64,000 bases of DNA from Tilletiopsis washingtonensis (lineage: Eukaryota; Basidiomycota; Exobasidiomycetes; Entylomatales), in assembly GCF_003144115.1 (NCBI RefSeq), contig NW_020312006.1, positions 1 to 64,000 on the forward strand, in the 5' to 3' direction. The position numbers were made by a program, and so were the translations under genes. The notes under the pieces are model-generated. The model had not been told where the DNA came from, did not search any database, and worked only from the letters and a program-made list of their open reading frames with translations. Shown one piece after another: positions 32,469-43,719 of the stretch (the stretch's first letter is position 1; every line of letters starts with the position of its first letter).

Positions 32469-33041
32469 TCACCCAAACGCGGCGAGCAGGTCTGCCAGCT
32501 CGTCCATCGTTTGCTTCTTGCCCTCCTCGATCTGCGTGTGCGCGTGAGCGAGGCCGCCGGTGGCCGACCGGGTGCGCCGCTCACCTCGCGGCAGTTCTGC
32601 CAGCGCTCGGCAAACTCGTCGAGCCCGATCTCCTCGCACGTGAGGTCTGCGAGCGCCTCGCGCTTGGCCAGCAGCTCGGTCTGGTACATCTGCGCGCGCC
32701 CGCCGTGAGCCCTTGCGCGGCCGATGCTGCGCTGCACTCACATCGACGAGGCCGCCGACGTGCTTGAGCGCCTGCTGCGGGTCCTGCCCGACGCTGTGGC
32801 CGCGCGCCTCGGCGGTCCATGCGTCGACGTGGTAGACGAGCTCGACGAGGGCGTCGACGGTGCTCTGCAGCGCCGCGAGCGTGTCGCGCAGGGCGCCCAG
32901 TGCCGGCTCGGCGGCCTCCTCGCTGGCGGCGCCGCGCAGGTGCGCCACGGCCGGGAAGGAGCGCGCGAGCGTGGCGTGGAAGTCGGCAGCGAGGGCGTCG
33001 GCGCGCGACACGAGCGGCAGCAGCGGCGGAGCGCCGGCCAT
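32469..33041 (-). CDS. Small all-helical protein of unknown function
   Basis: Exons 32742-33041, 32585-32689 and 32469-32531 give 155 residues; all three joins are phase 0. The sequence is almost wholly helical with heptad-like spacing (ALRDTLAALQSTVDALVELV, MYQTELLAKREALADL, EEGKKQTMDELADLLAAF) and no membrane segment. It reads like a small subunit of a coiled-coil complex such as a Mediator, kinetochore or trafficking component, but I cannot place it. It shares a 295-bp divergent promoter with the SGF11-like gene and its stop lies 67 bases from that of the large orphan. Confidence 0.75.
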   Translation of the reverse strand: MAGAPPLLPLVSRADALAADFHATLARSFPAVAHLRGAASEEAAEPALGALRDTLAALQSTVDALVELVYHVDAWTAEARGHSVGQDPQQALKHVGGLVDVSAAQHRPRKGSRRARADVPDRAAGQARGARRPHVRGDRARRVCRALAELPRGERRTRSATGGLAHAHTQIEEGKKQTMDELADLLAAFG

Positions 33042-33336
33042 GCTGGGCGTGGCGGTCGGTGTGGTGAGCGGGAGCAAGGCGCGCAGGAGGCGTGGCGCTT
33101 GGAGAAGGAGAGCAACACCGCCGCCGCTGCACGAGCCACGCGCCAAGCTCCACGGGCGCATGAAGCCTGCCTTCCCACCACCACGACACCCGCAGAGGCG
33201 CAGGCGCAACTTCGACACCCGGCTAGCGCCCGCAGCTGCACGGTCTGCGTGCCTCATCATCGTCAGACCGCGTCGTCAGTCGAGCTGCCGCGATCTCACT
33301 ACGCCTCGCCGCTGGCCGCAGCTCCAGCAGTGCGCC

Positions 33337-35414
33337 ATGGCACCCCGCACGCCGGCGTCGCGCCGCCCGTCGAGCGCGCCGGCCCTCGAGGCAAAGTCGT
33401 CGCTCGTGCGTGGCGGCATCGCTGTGCGCCTTAGCTGCACTGTGCTGACTCCCGACGTGCGCAGACGAGCAAGCTGCTCGAGTCGCTCGTGCACGAGCTC
33501 ATCGTCGAGTGTGCCAGCGGCGCACACAAGGCACAGCGCCTCAGAGAGGAGGCCGAGACGCTGCACGGCGCCGGGTGCACCGACTGCGGCACGCTGTGAG
33601 TGGTGCGAGCGGTGTCTGGTGGGTAGAGGTGGGTGGAGCGCAGAAGTAGGGAGCTGCAGCGTGGCCCTGCACATCATCCATAGCGCCGTGCCTGGTGATG
33701 CTCAGTTGGAGCATGTGTGCGGCGCAGGACTGCACAGGTTCAGCCATTCCCCGCGCAGCGCTTCTGGGAGCTAGCCCATGATATCCCTGCTGCGCAGTGC
33801 TGACAGACATCTGGCGCAGCTGCCGCGCCTCACACCTCGCCGTGCTCAACGGCGTGCAGCCGCCGGCGCTGAGCGGCAAGGACAGCCTGCTGCCGCCCGA
33901 GCCGAGCGCCGCGAGCAGCAGCAGCAGCGCCACGAGCAGCGCACCCAAGGCGCTCGCCGCCTACTCGGACAACCCGCTGCTGGCGTGCGTCGTGTGCGCG
34001 CGCGAGGTGTCGGCCAACCGCTACAGCTACCACCTCTCCAAGTGCGTCTTTGGCGCCAGCGGCGCCGGCGGCAGCAAGGGCGCACGCCGCAAGCTCGGCG
34101 CCGCCGGCGCGGCGGCCAGCGGCGGCGCCAACGCCGCGGCCGTCAAGCAGGCCAAGAAGATTGCCAGTGCGCTCGAGGCGCGGCGGCGCGCGGGCGGCCT
34201 GGGCAGCCGGCGTAACACGCCGCAGCCAAGCGACGAGGAGGAGAGCCGGCGAGGTGAGTGCTGCAGTGACTTGCATGCGGCGGTTTGCTGATGCGACATT
34301 CGCGACAGGCACACCAACGCCAGCGCAACGCCCTCTGATTGTGCTCAGCAAGAAGCGCGCTGGAAGCCCTGGCTTCTCCTCCTCGGCGCCGGCGTCCACC
34401 ACCGGCGCATTCAAGAAGGCCCGCACAAACACACGTGCGTACGCTACTGCTCAAGATCAGGTGCGCTCGACTGACGCATGACGCTTGCAGCACCACCGGC
34501 AGCAGAGAGGGACCGAGGCATGGTCCGCGTAAGCGCCGCACTCGGACGCGCACATTGCTACGTGCTCACACTTCGTTTGCAGTCCTCTTCGACGCAGGCC
34601 ATCTCCCACACAACCGCGCCGCTCCTCGGCTCGCCGCTAAACCCATCACACAAGGCCAGCGCGAGCCTCGACGGCCGAGGGCGCGGCAGAGGACGCGGTC
34701 GGCCACGCGGGTCAGGACGTGGCGGTGGGCGCGCAGGCCCGAGTGCGCTGGGTCGTGCGACGCCAGAGACGCAGGAGACGAGGGACAGCGAGGAGGAGGG
34801 CGAGCTGCAGGACGATGACGAGGAGGAACGCAGCGTCAGTCCCGTCAAGGCTGCTGCGGACCGCCTGCCGCGCATGCGCACCGAGACGCTGGTGAGTTTA
34901 GCATGCACTGTGCCATCAGCGACTGCAGCTGACGCCGCTCGCCGACAGAGCGCGCAGGCGTCGCCTATGCTGTCCGACGCGTCAGTCGACGGCGATGCAT
35001 CGGAAGACGAGGCAGATCAGGCCACGGCTGCGGCCGCCGCCTCAGATGCCGACGATGATGATGCCGATGACGACGATGAGCCGGACGCGTCGGAAGACGA
35101 CGACGATGACGATGACGAAGACGAGGAGGGTGCAGCCTCGTCCTCGGGCTCGCCAGCCTCGGGTCACGGCGGCGCGGTGCTGTCAAACTCGGACCGCGAG
35201 AGCAGCGCCGAGATCATCCAGCCGATCAGGCGCAAGGGCGGCGCCGGGACGGCAAGCAGCAAGGCCACGCAGGGCATCGTGCGCAGCCGCGGCAGCGACG
35301 GCGAGTTCATCGGTGAGTTGCACGGCGGTGCCGTCTGCCGATGCCCCAGCTAACGCTGGTGCCGTAGATGTGGACTCGGCATCCGCGCAGAGCGACGACA
35401 ACGAGAGCTTCTGA
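33337..35414 (+). CDS. SGF11-like SAGA deubiquitinase-module protein with AT-hook
   Basis: Eight exons (33337-33405, 33465-33595, 33820-34253, 34309-34434, 34491-34528, 34583-34891, 34949-35312, 35368-35414) encode 505 residues. An N-terminal helix, TSKLLESLVHELIVECASGAHK (split over its length), resembles the Sgf11 helix that binds Sgf73/Ubp8/Sus1. A C2HC finger follows, Cys-x2-Cys-x11-His-x3-Cys (C123, C126, H138, C142) with ANRYSYHLSKC, matching the Sgf11/ataxin-7-like finger that touches the nucleosome acidic patch. Unusually, the chain continues for 360 residues: an RG-rich stretch with an AT-hook core RGRPRG (about 304-309) and a very acidic tail of Asp/Glu runs. Yeast Sgf11 is about 100 residues. 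The start of exon 3 (33820) was chosen because it keeps frame; it also places CTDCGTLC beside the join. Confidence 0.75.
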
Positions 35415-35633
35415 GCTGCGACGGGCGACGCTGCCACCCTCAGCGTTCGTACAACATTGGATTGCATGATCATTTTGGGAGTCAGTGCTGAGTAATAGGC
35501 TTCTATGCGCCGCGCGACGAAGTATGAGGGTGTAAGGATAGGGCAAGGGACAGCGGTGCAGGAGCGCAGAGGGGTTTGCTAGGATGCTGGAGACGACATA
35601 ATGATAGGCCAGGCCGTCGCAGCGAGCTGCTGC

Positions 35634-38205
35634 TCACAGGCGCTCCTTGGCCGGCGGCTCGCTCGGCGCGCCCTGCTCGCACGCCTTGCGCATCGTGCGC
35701 AGCGCGTCGACGAGCGCCGCGGAGAAGTCGGCGAGCGGCGTGCTGCTCCATGGCGCCGAGCGCTTGGCCTCGAGGCCGAACTTGAGCAGCGAGGCGCCGG
35801 CGAGGTAGTTGGTGCCGAGGCCCTCCTCGTAGCCGGAGCCGAAGCCGGTGCCGCTGTGTCGGGCGTCAGCGGAGCTGGATGCTGAAGGCCACGACAATAC
35901 TCACGAGAAGCGGTCGCCGGCGCTCAGGCCGCTGGTGCTCAGCAGCCATGTCTGGCTCTCGGCAAGCAGCTCATCGCCGAGCAGCAGCTGCGCGCCGTTG
36001 CGCGCCGCCTCCTCAGGCGCACCGTCCACGGCGGCGTCGTAGACGAGGCGCAGGCCCGTCAGGTGGCGGTCAAAGCCGCGGCCCGTCGACGAGGCGCGCG
36101 TGGCGTCGTTGTGCGCCTTTGTGGCCGCCGAGAGCTTGCGGTACACCTCCTCGGCGGGCTTCTTCTCGCGCACGGCCTGCACAAAGTCGTACGCCTCGTT
36201 GCTGAAGCTGCGGATCACGTCGGTGCGGCCGTGCTTGAAGCTACGCGTCGAGGCCGTCTCGTACGTGGCCGTCTGCTTGCCCGTGGCCGTGGCAAAGGCG
36301 AGCTGCAGCGCCATCTGCAGGTACGCGTCGGGGCTCTGCTTGCCGACCTTCTTGATCCACTCGGCGCCGTACTCGTCGAACCAGAGCATGCCCATGTCCG
36401 AGTTGTCGCACAGCTCCTTTGCCGCCTGCTGCGCGCGCGTAATGGATGCCTCGATCTGCTCGTCGGCGTGCCACTCGAGCTTGCGCCACGGCGTCGCCGC
36501 GTCGCCGTTGCCGCTGATGTGGCCCGGGAAAGGCTCGTCGGGCTTCGGCGCCGGCTCCGCCAGGGCAAAGTCAATGACGATCGAGGGGATCAGCGCGTCG
36601 CACGGCGAGTGCTCGCCGTTGATGCCGCCGCGGCCGTTGGGCTCCATGACGACAGTGAGCGCCTTGTCGAACCAGCGGTTGTGGCCGCCGCGTCCGGCGC
36701 CCGAGACGTTGCGCGCGTGGACGTGCACCGACGAGGGCGTGGCGGACGAGAGCGATTGCGGCGAGCTCGTTGGCACGGGGAGCACGTCCGAGTCGAGCGA
36801 GAGGCAGAAGAGCGAGTCTTCGAGCGAGCGCACAGCGTCGACGTTCTTTGGCGAGATGGACAGCAGGTGCTCGCGGTCCTGTGCAGGCCGATCAGCGCAT
36901 GGACCAGCATACATACGCTAGGCCGCGCTCACCTTTGCCCAGCTGTCGCGGTCCTGCGAGCCCAGCACGCCGACGGCCTTGCCGTCGGCCTTCTTGGCGT
37001 CCTCGATGATCTGCCAGAGGCCCTTCTCGATGGCCGCGAGCGGCAGCGTCTCGCCGAGCGGCTCGACGAGCACCTCGAGCGCATATACGTTGTTGCGCGC
37101 CATGACACTGATGTGCGTGGCGCGCGGCGGGTGCGGCGCGTTCGTGTTCCAGTCGTGCGGCAGGGCAGGAATGCGCGTCACGCCGAAGAGCCTGACAGGA
37201 AGGAGTAAGCGCCGCACTAGCAGGTCTTGCACACAGTCTGCACGCACCGCGTGTACTGGTGCATGCAGAAGGCCGACGTGCGCGAGGCGTCGGGCATGAT
37301 CTCCTCGCTGCGGAGCTCGTCGTCAGCGCAGCTCCTCGCACGCTCTCACACGCGCACTCACCGGTCGAGGCGGCGCTTGAACTCGAGCAGGCGGCTCACG
37401 ACCCACGTGGCGCGGCGCACGCCCCATTTGGCGTCGCTCCAGTCATTGGCGCCCATGGCCTCGGCGGCGTCGAGGCTGATGCGCCCATCGCCGCGCACCT
37501 CAGGCTGCACATCGCCAAACTCAATGGCGCCGGCGGGCGTGCCGCGCTCGGCGCGGAACATGAGCCACCAGTTGGAGTTGACGAGCAGCGGCACGCGCCA
37601 CTCGTGGTAGGCCTTCTGCAGCCAGAAGCGGTCGTCGAGCCAGTTGGTGGGCGTGGTGCGGTCGACGTCTGTCGGGAGAGGTGAGTCTGTGCTGCCACCG
37701 CTGCCCTTACGTGCTGCCACTCACCCTGCAGGCGCGTCTGCAGGCGCTGCGTCAGGCTGCCCGGCGCGAGCGCCTGCTCGATCCACTGCTGGCGCTTCTG
37801 CAGCTCGGCCTGCGCACTGCTGCCCATCGGCAGCTCGCCGCGCGCCTCCTTCTGGCGCAGGATGGGCTCGAGGCTGCGCAGGTAGCGCGGCAGCGAGTCC
37901 TCGAGCGCGGGCACGGGCAGGCGCGGCAGGCTGTCCTGCCGCGAGAAGGTGCGCGGCGACGCCTGCGCCGCGGCGGTCGCCTGCGTGCGGAAGGGCGTGA
38001 GGGCGAACATGGCGCGCGGCAGGCGAGGGGTGCGGTGACTGGAGCTGCCGCTGGCAAAAGGCGCGGCGGGCGCACAGGCGAGGTGCTGGCGCCTGCTGCT
38101 GCTTGTGCGGCTGCTGGTGCTCGCGCTGCGGCTGCTGCTGGCGACGCTGGAGGATACGCTGCTGCTGGTGCTGGGACGGAGCGAGCGGGCGGCGGCGACG
38201 AGCAT
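35634..38205 (-). CDS. Carnitine O-acetyltransferase
   Basis: Moves acetyl groups between CoA and carnitine so that acetyl units can cross organelle membranes. Exons 37725-38205, 37362-37668, 37248-37307, 36933-37191, 35905-36878 and 35634-35853; 766 residues. Family motifs in order: LPRLPVPALEDSLPRYLRSLEPIL, NWWLMFRAERG, FGVTRIPALPHDW, the catalytic His in NGEHSPCDA (H459), SPDAYLQMALQLAF, TYETASTRSFKHGRTDVIR and GRGFDRHLTGLR. The first ATG (38205) gives a long Ser/Arg-rich leader fit for mitochondria; an in-frame ATG at 38010 would remove it. The C-terminus ends AKERL, which is not a standard PTS1, so peroxisomal import by the usual route is doubtful. Converges on the SGF11-like gene (219 bp). 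Confidence 0.93.
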
Positions 38206-38596
38206 GAAGGCGGCGCGGGGAGATGGGCCGCAGCAGAGGCGGCGCGCGGAGCGAGAGAGGGGCGCAGCTGGGCCGGCCTGGGCTTGAGTGGTGGTGGTGC
38301 GGTGACAAGATGTGGCAGATGCAGGGATGGCGGTGGGCGAGCAGCAAGCGAGCGGATGCGGCGAGGCGAGGCAACGGCAGCGGGCGCGTTGATCGGCGCT
38401 GCCCCTGGCTGCTGCGGGGAAGCATCGCGCGCCGCGCGCCTCTCGCAGCCGCACCGCCCACCGGCCAGGCGCGCTCGCCCGGCCCGGCCGGTGCGGCGTG
38501 AATACCGCTGCTGCCGGCGCACGTGATGTGCCGCCCGGCGCTGCTCCCACGCATGCCAACCTCGCTGCTTCCCTTCACTCCACCTCCTCGTCGGCC
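38206..38596. other. Divergent promoter of carnitine acetyltransferase and CGI121
   Basis: 391 bases between starts. A CCA-rich tract on the minus strand (38288-38299) lies in the carnitine acetyltransferase leader. No other motif is evident. Confidence 0.4.
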
Positions 38597-39392
38597 ATGG
38601 AGACGCGCACCTCGCCCTTCCTGCCGGCGCTGCAGCTCAGCGTCGCCCTCTTCGCCACCGCGCCCGACGCGGCAGCAGCGCTGCACGCGGCGCTGCTCGG
38701 CGCGGCAAAGGCGGCGCCCGAGGCGCAGGCGCGCATGCGCTACGCCTGCCTCGACGCAAGCACGCTCGTCTCGCGCGCCCACATCGACGTCGCGCTCGAC
38801 GCCGCCGCACTGGCGCTGGCGCACGGCACACAGCGCTGCCACACGCGCGAGGCAGAGGTCGTGTTCCGCATCGCCGCCGGCAACAATGTGAGTGCGGCTG
38901 AGGGGCAGGCACGGCGGAGCGGGAGAGCGAGGTGGAGAGCACGGAGTGGACCGCCGTGTGCGGCCAGCGCGTGCCGCGAGCTGGCCGGGCGAGGCAGCCG
39001 GCACGCAGCGCATCTCGCCACGAGCGTATCACCCGCTATCGTTCATGCTGACTCGCTGCCGCCAGATCGGCGACGCTCTGCGCACCTTTGGCCTCTCGCC
39101 GACGTCGACGCACGTGCTGCTCGTGCACCTCGGGCCCGCGCCCGCGGACGGCGGGCGCAGCGCCGACGCCCAGCTGGCACACATGCAGGCGCTGCTGCCC
39201 GGCGCCGAGCTGCTGCCGCTCGAGCAGCTGGGCGCGCCGCACATCGTCGACTGGGCACGCGTGCGCAAGGCGTACAAGCTGCGCGACCTCGGCGCGGGCA
39301 GCGACACGAACGACGCGGCGCTGCAGCGGCGGATACGGGCGCGCGAGATCGATTGCGTCGTCGGCGCCGTGGCGTGCAAGGCCGTCATGTGA
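38597..39392 (+). CDS. CGI121: EKC/KEOPS complex subunit Cgi121
   Basis: Binds the Bud32 kinase in the EKC/KEOPS complex, which makes the t6A base in tRNAs that read ANN codons, and helps load tRNA. Exons 38597-38887 and 39066-39392 give 205 residues, near the family's 180. Seen: a short N-terminal strand block with LPALQLSVALFATAPD, a helical middle with CLDASTLVSRAHIDVALDAA, the motif IGDALRTFGLSPTSTHVLLVHL that is the clearest Cgi121/TPRKB signature, and VRKAYKLRDLG near the end. The intron is 178 nt, about three times the local norm. The 3' end converges on the P450 gene with 90 bases between stops. Confidence 0.88.
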
Positions 39393-39482
39393 TACAGCAG
39401 CGGGACGGGGATAATTAGAGACGTGTCACAGTAGATAGAGGAAGGGCAGGAGGGAGGTCCAGGCAGGCAGCACACTGCGCGC

Positions 39483-41494
39483 TCAGGCGCGCGGCTTGAA
39501 GGAGACGTGGTACACAAACGCCGGGTCGATGGGGTGCGTCAGGCTGTCGGCGTACACGGGCGGCTTGGCGCGCAGCTTCTCGTGGTCGTAGACGACGTCG
39601 AAGCTGCGCAGGATCTGCGCCGTGACGGCGGCGCCCTCGTACGTCGCCAGCGTCTGCCCGAGGCAGAGGCGCGGGCCGGCGTTGAATGAGTGGAAGATGA
39701 AGGGGCTGAACGTCTTGATGCTCTGCCGCCCGTCCTTCTCCTCGAGGAAGCGCTCCGGCTTGAACTCGCAGCAGTCGGCGCCCCAGAGCTCGGGCAGGCG
39801 CGCCATGGCGTAGTCGGCCCACACGACGCTCTCGCCCTTCTTGACGATGACGTCGGGCAGGCGCTGCTTCTGCTCGGGCAGCGCCGCCAGCAGCTCCGCC
39901 GAGCCGGGCCCGTACGGCCGGATCACGTCGTCGGCGACGACCTGCTTGACATTCTTGGGCACGGCCGGGTGCAGGCGCGACGCCTCGTAGAACGTGGCGT
40001 GCGTGTAGGGCATCTGCTTGAGGTCGTCGTAGTTCATCGGCCGCGCGTCGTCGCCGGCGCCCAGCACCTCGTCGGCCTCGGCGCGCAGCTTCGCCACGAC
40101 GTCGGGCTTCGTCGCCAGCTCCCAGAAGAGCCACGCCAGCGTCTGCGCCGTCGTGTCGCGTCCAGCGATGATGAAGTTGAGCACGACGGGGACTGTGCGG
40201 GCGCGTCAGCAAGCGCCTCACGCGCGCCTGTTCGCCACACCACTCACGCAGCTCCTCGCGCGACAGGCCCTGCTGGATGAAGAGCTCGAGCAGGTCCTTG
40301 CCGCCCTTCTCGGCGCCGCCGGCCGTGCCCTTCTCGCGCGCCTCGATGCGCTTGTCGATGGTGGCGTAGCAGAAGCGCTTCAGGCGGCGGATGCTGTCGC
40401 GCATCTTGCGGCCCTGCGCGTTCCACGGCAGGTACTCGAGCACGCCCTTGAGCGGGTCGACGAAGCGGTTGTCCATGATGCTCTGCGTCGAGTCGAACGC
40501 GACGGCGAACTCGACGCTCTTCTCGAGCGCCGCCGGGTCCGTGGGCAGGCAGTCGATGTCCGCCGAGAAGGCCATCGTGGTGAACGTGTCGAGCGTGAAG
40601 CGGAAGAAGAGGTCCTGCAGCTCGACGCGGCGGCCGCTCGACGCCAGCGCGCCAAGCAGCTTGTCGAGCTTGCCGAGGTCGTGGTGCACCGTCGTCTGGA
40701 TGTGCGAGTTGAAGTTGGCGACGCTGAAGATGTGGCTGGCCATCTTGCGCTGGCGCTTCCACACGTCGCCGTCGGCTGGCGGCAAACGCGGCGTCAGCGG
40801 TGCGGGCTACGGGACAGCGCGCGGCGAGACGCACCGACAAAGATGCCGTGCAGGCCGAGCACGTCGCCCATGGCGTTGCGGAAGAGCGAGCCCTTGACCT
40901 GTGTGCCGCGTCAGCACTGGCCACCTCAGCGCACAGCCCTGCGAGCGCGCCACACATGCCCTGCCCACTCACGTAGTTCTCAAAGCTGGAGCGCCCCGCG
41001 TCAGCATCACTGCCGCAGCTCCTGCCTGACGCAACTCACTTGGTCTTCTGCACGTGCGCAATGTACAGCGGGTGGTTGAGCACGGTGATGCGGCCGCCGA
41101 GCGCGGGGAACGTGGCGGTGAGCGGGAAGTTGCCCTGCCCGTCGGCGCGGTCGAGCTCGTTGCGCTGCTCGCGCAGGATGGCGTCGAGCAGCTTGTCCTT
41201 GCCCGTGCTGCAGCGCAGGATCCACAGCGTGTTGCCGATGAGTGGCAGCGCGCCGGCAATTGTCGGCACGCTCTTGCGCGCGTGCGTAAAGACGAGGCGC
41301 TTGGGGTACGCGAGCGCCAGCAGCACGAGCACGACGAAGAGGCCGTCGAGCGAGAACATGGCCCAGTCCTTCCAGTCGAGGCGCAGCGACTCGAGCAGCG
41401 AGACGCGGTGCACGTCGCTGCGGAACATGCCGGGCACGGGCGGATGTGCCGCGGGCATCTGGCCCTTGAAGCCGAGGGGGCACTGGCCGGACAT
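39483..41494 (-). CDS. Cytochrome P450 (CYP52/CYP63-like)
   Basis: Haem monooxygenase anchored in the ER. Exons 41040-41494, 40973-40985, 40835-40898, 40248-40775 and 39483-40192; 589 residues. A membrane helix (FSLDGLFVVLVLLALAYP) is followed by ADGDVWKRQRK (helix C), the I-helix AGRDTTA, the ExxR in YEASRLHP, PERFLEEK and the haem loop FNAGPRLCLGQ with ligand C530. The NFENYVKGSLFRN block and the FNAGPR form of the haem loop resemble fungal alkane or fatty-acid hydroxylases (CYP52, CYP63 clans); this is a motif-level judgement. NFENY is supplied by a 13-nt micro-exon. A CCA-type leader precedes the start. No partner reductase or cluster is nearby. Confidence 0.92.
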
Positions 41495-42921
41495 GGTGTG
41501 GTGGTGGAGGTGAGGAGTGAGGATGCGGGGCGGCGGTGCTGCGCGACTTTTCTCGGTGCGCCGAGCTTTTGATAGGCGCGCCCCGCATCGGAAGCCATGC
41601 CGTGCGGGCAGAGGGCTCGCAGCACCGCACACAGCACCACAGCACAGCTCAGCAGCACGTCTCCCTCCTTGCCTTGCAGCAGCTCAGCAGCGCTTCCGCC
41701 AGCGCACGGCGCATGCGCGATTTGCAAGCAAGCGCCGGCGGCCGTGCGCATCTGACGCTGCGAGCCCCGCACCGCAGCAGCTTTCTTTTCTCTCGGCGCT
41801 CCTTTGCCGCACCGCTCGGCGAGTTCACAAGAGGCAGCTGGCCGAGAAAGTAGTGCCTCGAGAGCGCCGCTTGGCAGCACGGGCGCCGTGCCGCTCCGTG
41901 CTCTCACACATCAGCAGCGGGCATCTCGGCGGCGGCCAAGGCAGCTCGCGCTTGTGCCGTCCTCGGCCTCGGGCATGCGCGCTCTCGCGGCGCCATGACG
42001 CTTCCGCTCATGCGTCTGCCGGCTCTGCAGCGGTGCGCGGGCGGCCAGCAGCGGAACCGGCACACAGCACCGTCAGAGCGCAGCACAGGCATGACAGCTC
42101 GGATGGAGGAGCGCGTCCGCCTCGCCTTCTCGAGCTCCCTCTCACAGCCGTGCAACGATCTCGCCTCTGCCGCAGCTGCTCATCATGATCCAGCCGCCTG
42201 TGAGGGCAGCATCGAGTCTGCATGCTGAGAGGAGAGTGGCAGGGCGCTTCTTGCTGCGCGCCGTTTCACAGCTGGGCGCAGGCGTGGGGCCGGCATGCAT
42301 GCGGCTGCTCCGCCGAGTCCCGCCTCCCGACGCCTGAGAGCTCTGCTTGCCCCCCTTGCTCCATCCCTCCCCTGCGGCTGCACGCTGCACGCTGAATGCC
42401 AAGGCTGTCTCATCCTGCATGCTGAATGCTGAGATGCATGACATGCAGCAGCCATGCGTGACAGATGCGCCGCTGATGGCGCTTGCCCGAGATCGCGGAC
42501 GGCGCCGGCGACCCGCTGTGCAGCTGGCGCGCGTCGCTGCCCTCGCATCACTGCCGTCTGCTTCGCGCTTGCTCCCCACAGCGCAGAGCATGCGGGCAGT
42601 CGCATGGTGTGCACCAGTCTACCTCTCGCACACTTCAGCCCCTCAAAGGAGATAGGCATGCTCGAGCACAGTGCCGCTGCTGGCCGCTGGCGAGGCTGAA
42701 GAAGGCGGGTCCGGGACGGGGCGGCGTCGTCTCGTGCGAGAGCCGCGCCGCGCCAGAATTTTGGACCAGCAGACGTCCGTCGATGGCGAGCACGCTGCTT
42801 TCCGCCACGTCCACCAAGCCCTCAACGTCGTTCAGCTGCGCATCCACCGCTCTAAGCTAGCTGTTCTCACAAGCCACCGCAAGCACTACTGCTCTCCGCC
42901 CAGTCGAGACTTCGCAGCACC
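41495..42921. other. Intergenic region, 1.4 kb, no gene seen
   Basis: Divergent spacer between the P450 and the small basic protein. Open frames on both strands lack motifs. There is a patch of short imperfect direct repeats (GCTGAATGC at 42391-42399 and 42421-42429, with nearby GCTGCAC and ATGCA repeats). No tRNA or snRNA pattern was found. Confidence 0.4.
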
Positions 42922-43534
42922 ATGGCGCGCATCGGGGCGCCGCGCGCCCTCTCGCGCAGCAAGGGCGCCGCCGCTGCATCCGCAAGCCCGTCGTCCAGCG
43001 CACCGGCACCGGCCAAGCGGCGCAGCGGCGGCGTCGCGCAGAAGCCAGGCATCAAGGCACAGGCAGCGGCGGCGAGCAAGCGCCGCCAGGGCGCAGCTGC
43101 TGCCCCCACAAGCGCGTGGCAGCAGGGCGTGACGCGCAGCCGCGACGAGCGCCGCCGCACGGCGCTCGACGGCGGCGCCGGCGTGGCGCCCGAGCTGCTC
43201 AGGGGCGCAGAGACGAAGCGGCCAGTGAGTGCGAGTGAACTGGCGATGACAAGCGAAGTGGTGGAGAAGATGGGCTGCGTGTGCGAGCTGGAGCGCAGGC
43301 GGACGGGTATGGTGCCGCATGCTGGCGCTCTGAAAAGACAGCCGCTCCTCGTCCCGCTCGACTCGTAAACGCCTCAGTCGCAGCAATGCGCAGCTCGTTC
43401 TTGCGCTTCGCTTTTTGCTGACACCGCCTTGCTCCCTTGCGCAGCGGCCAGCACCGCGGCCACCAACGCGCACGCAGGCCACGTCCGAGCTCGGCGCCGC
43501 CCTCGCCGCCCTCGACGTCGGGCCGCGCAAGTAA
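42922..43534 (+). CDS. Small basic protein of unknown function
   Basis: Exons 42922-43224 and 43445-43534 encode 130 residues. The chain is basic and Ala/Ser/Pro-rich (PAPAKRRSGGVAQK, ASKRRQGAAAAP), then SAWQQGVTRSRDERRRT, and ends in SELGAALAALDVGPRK. It may be a nuclear or ribosome-biogenesis protein, but no family is recognised. Support for coding comes from the in-frame join (CCA then CGG), canonical splice sites with a CTGAC branch motif, and placement in a clean divergent/convergent pattern. The intron, 220 nt, is long for this locus. Confidence 0.55.
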
Positions 43535-43719
43535 GGGTCCTCTCCGTCACGCGCACTTTCGTTCGACTTTGGTACAATGGGAATATTGCAGACCGCGCAG
43601 CGCACAGGGCAGACGAGGAGAAAGTGGTGATACAGGTGGAGAGAGATAGAGAGAGTGCGGGCACTGCGCGGCGCCAGTCTAGATGGAGATGGAGCAGGGC
43701 GCCGCTCGTGGCCGCGGGC

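Noticed and set aside
35634-35645. C-terminal ERL of carnitine acetyltransferase as peroxisomal PTS1
   Set aside because: PTS1 wants a small residue at the first position and a basic one at the second (SKL type); Glu at the first position is a poor fit.
39483-41494. Secondary-metabolite cluster from the two P450s, OYE and methyltransferase
   Set aside because: They are spread over 46 kb among unrelated housekeeping genes and there is no synthase or terpene cyclase in the window.
42376-42450. CRISPR-like or tandem repeat array upstream of the small basic gene
   Set aside because: Only a 9-mer occurs twice, with irregular short repeats around it; no spacer pattern, and this is a nuclear fungal chromosome.
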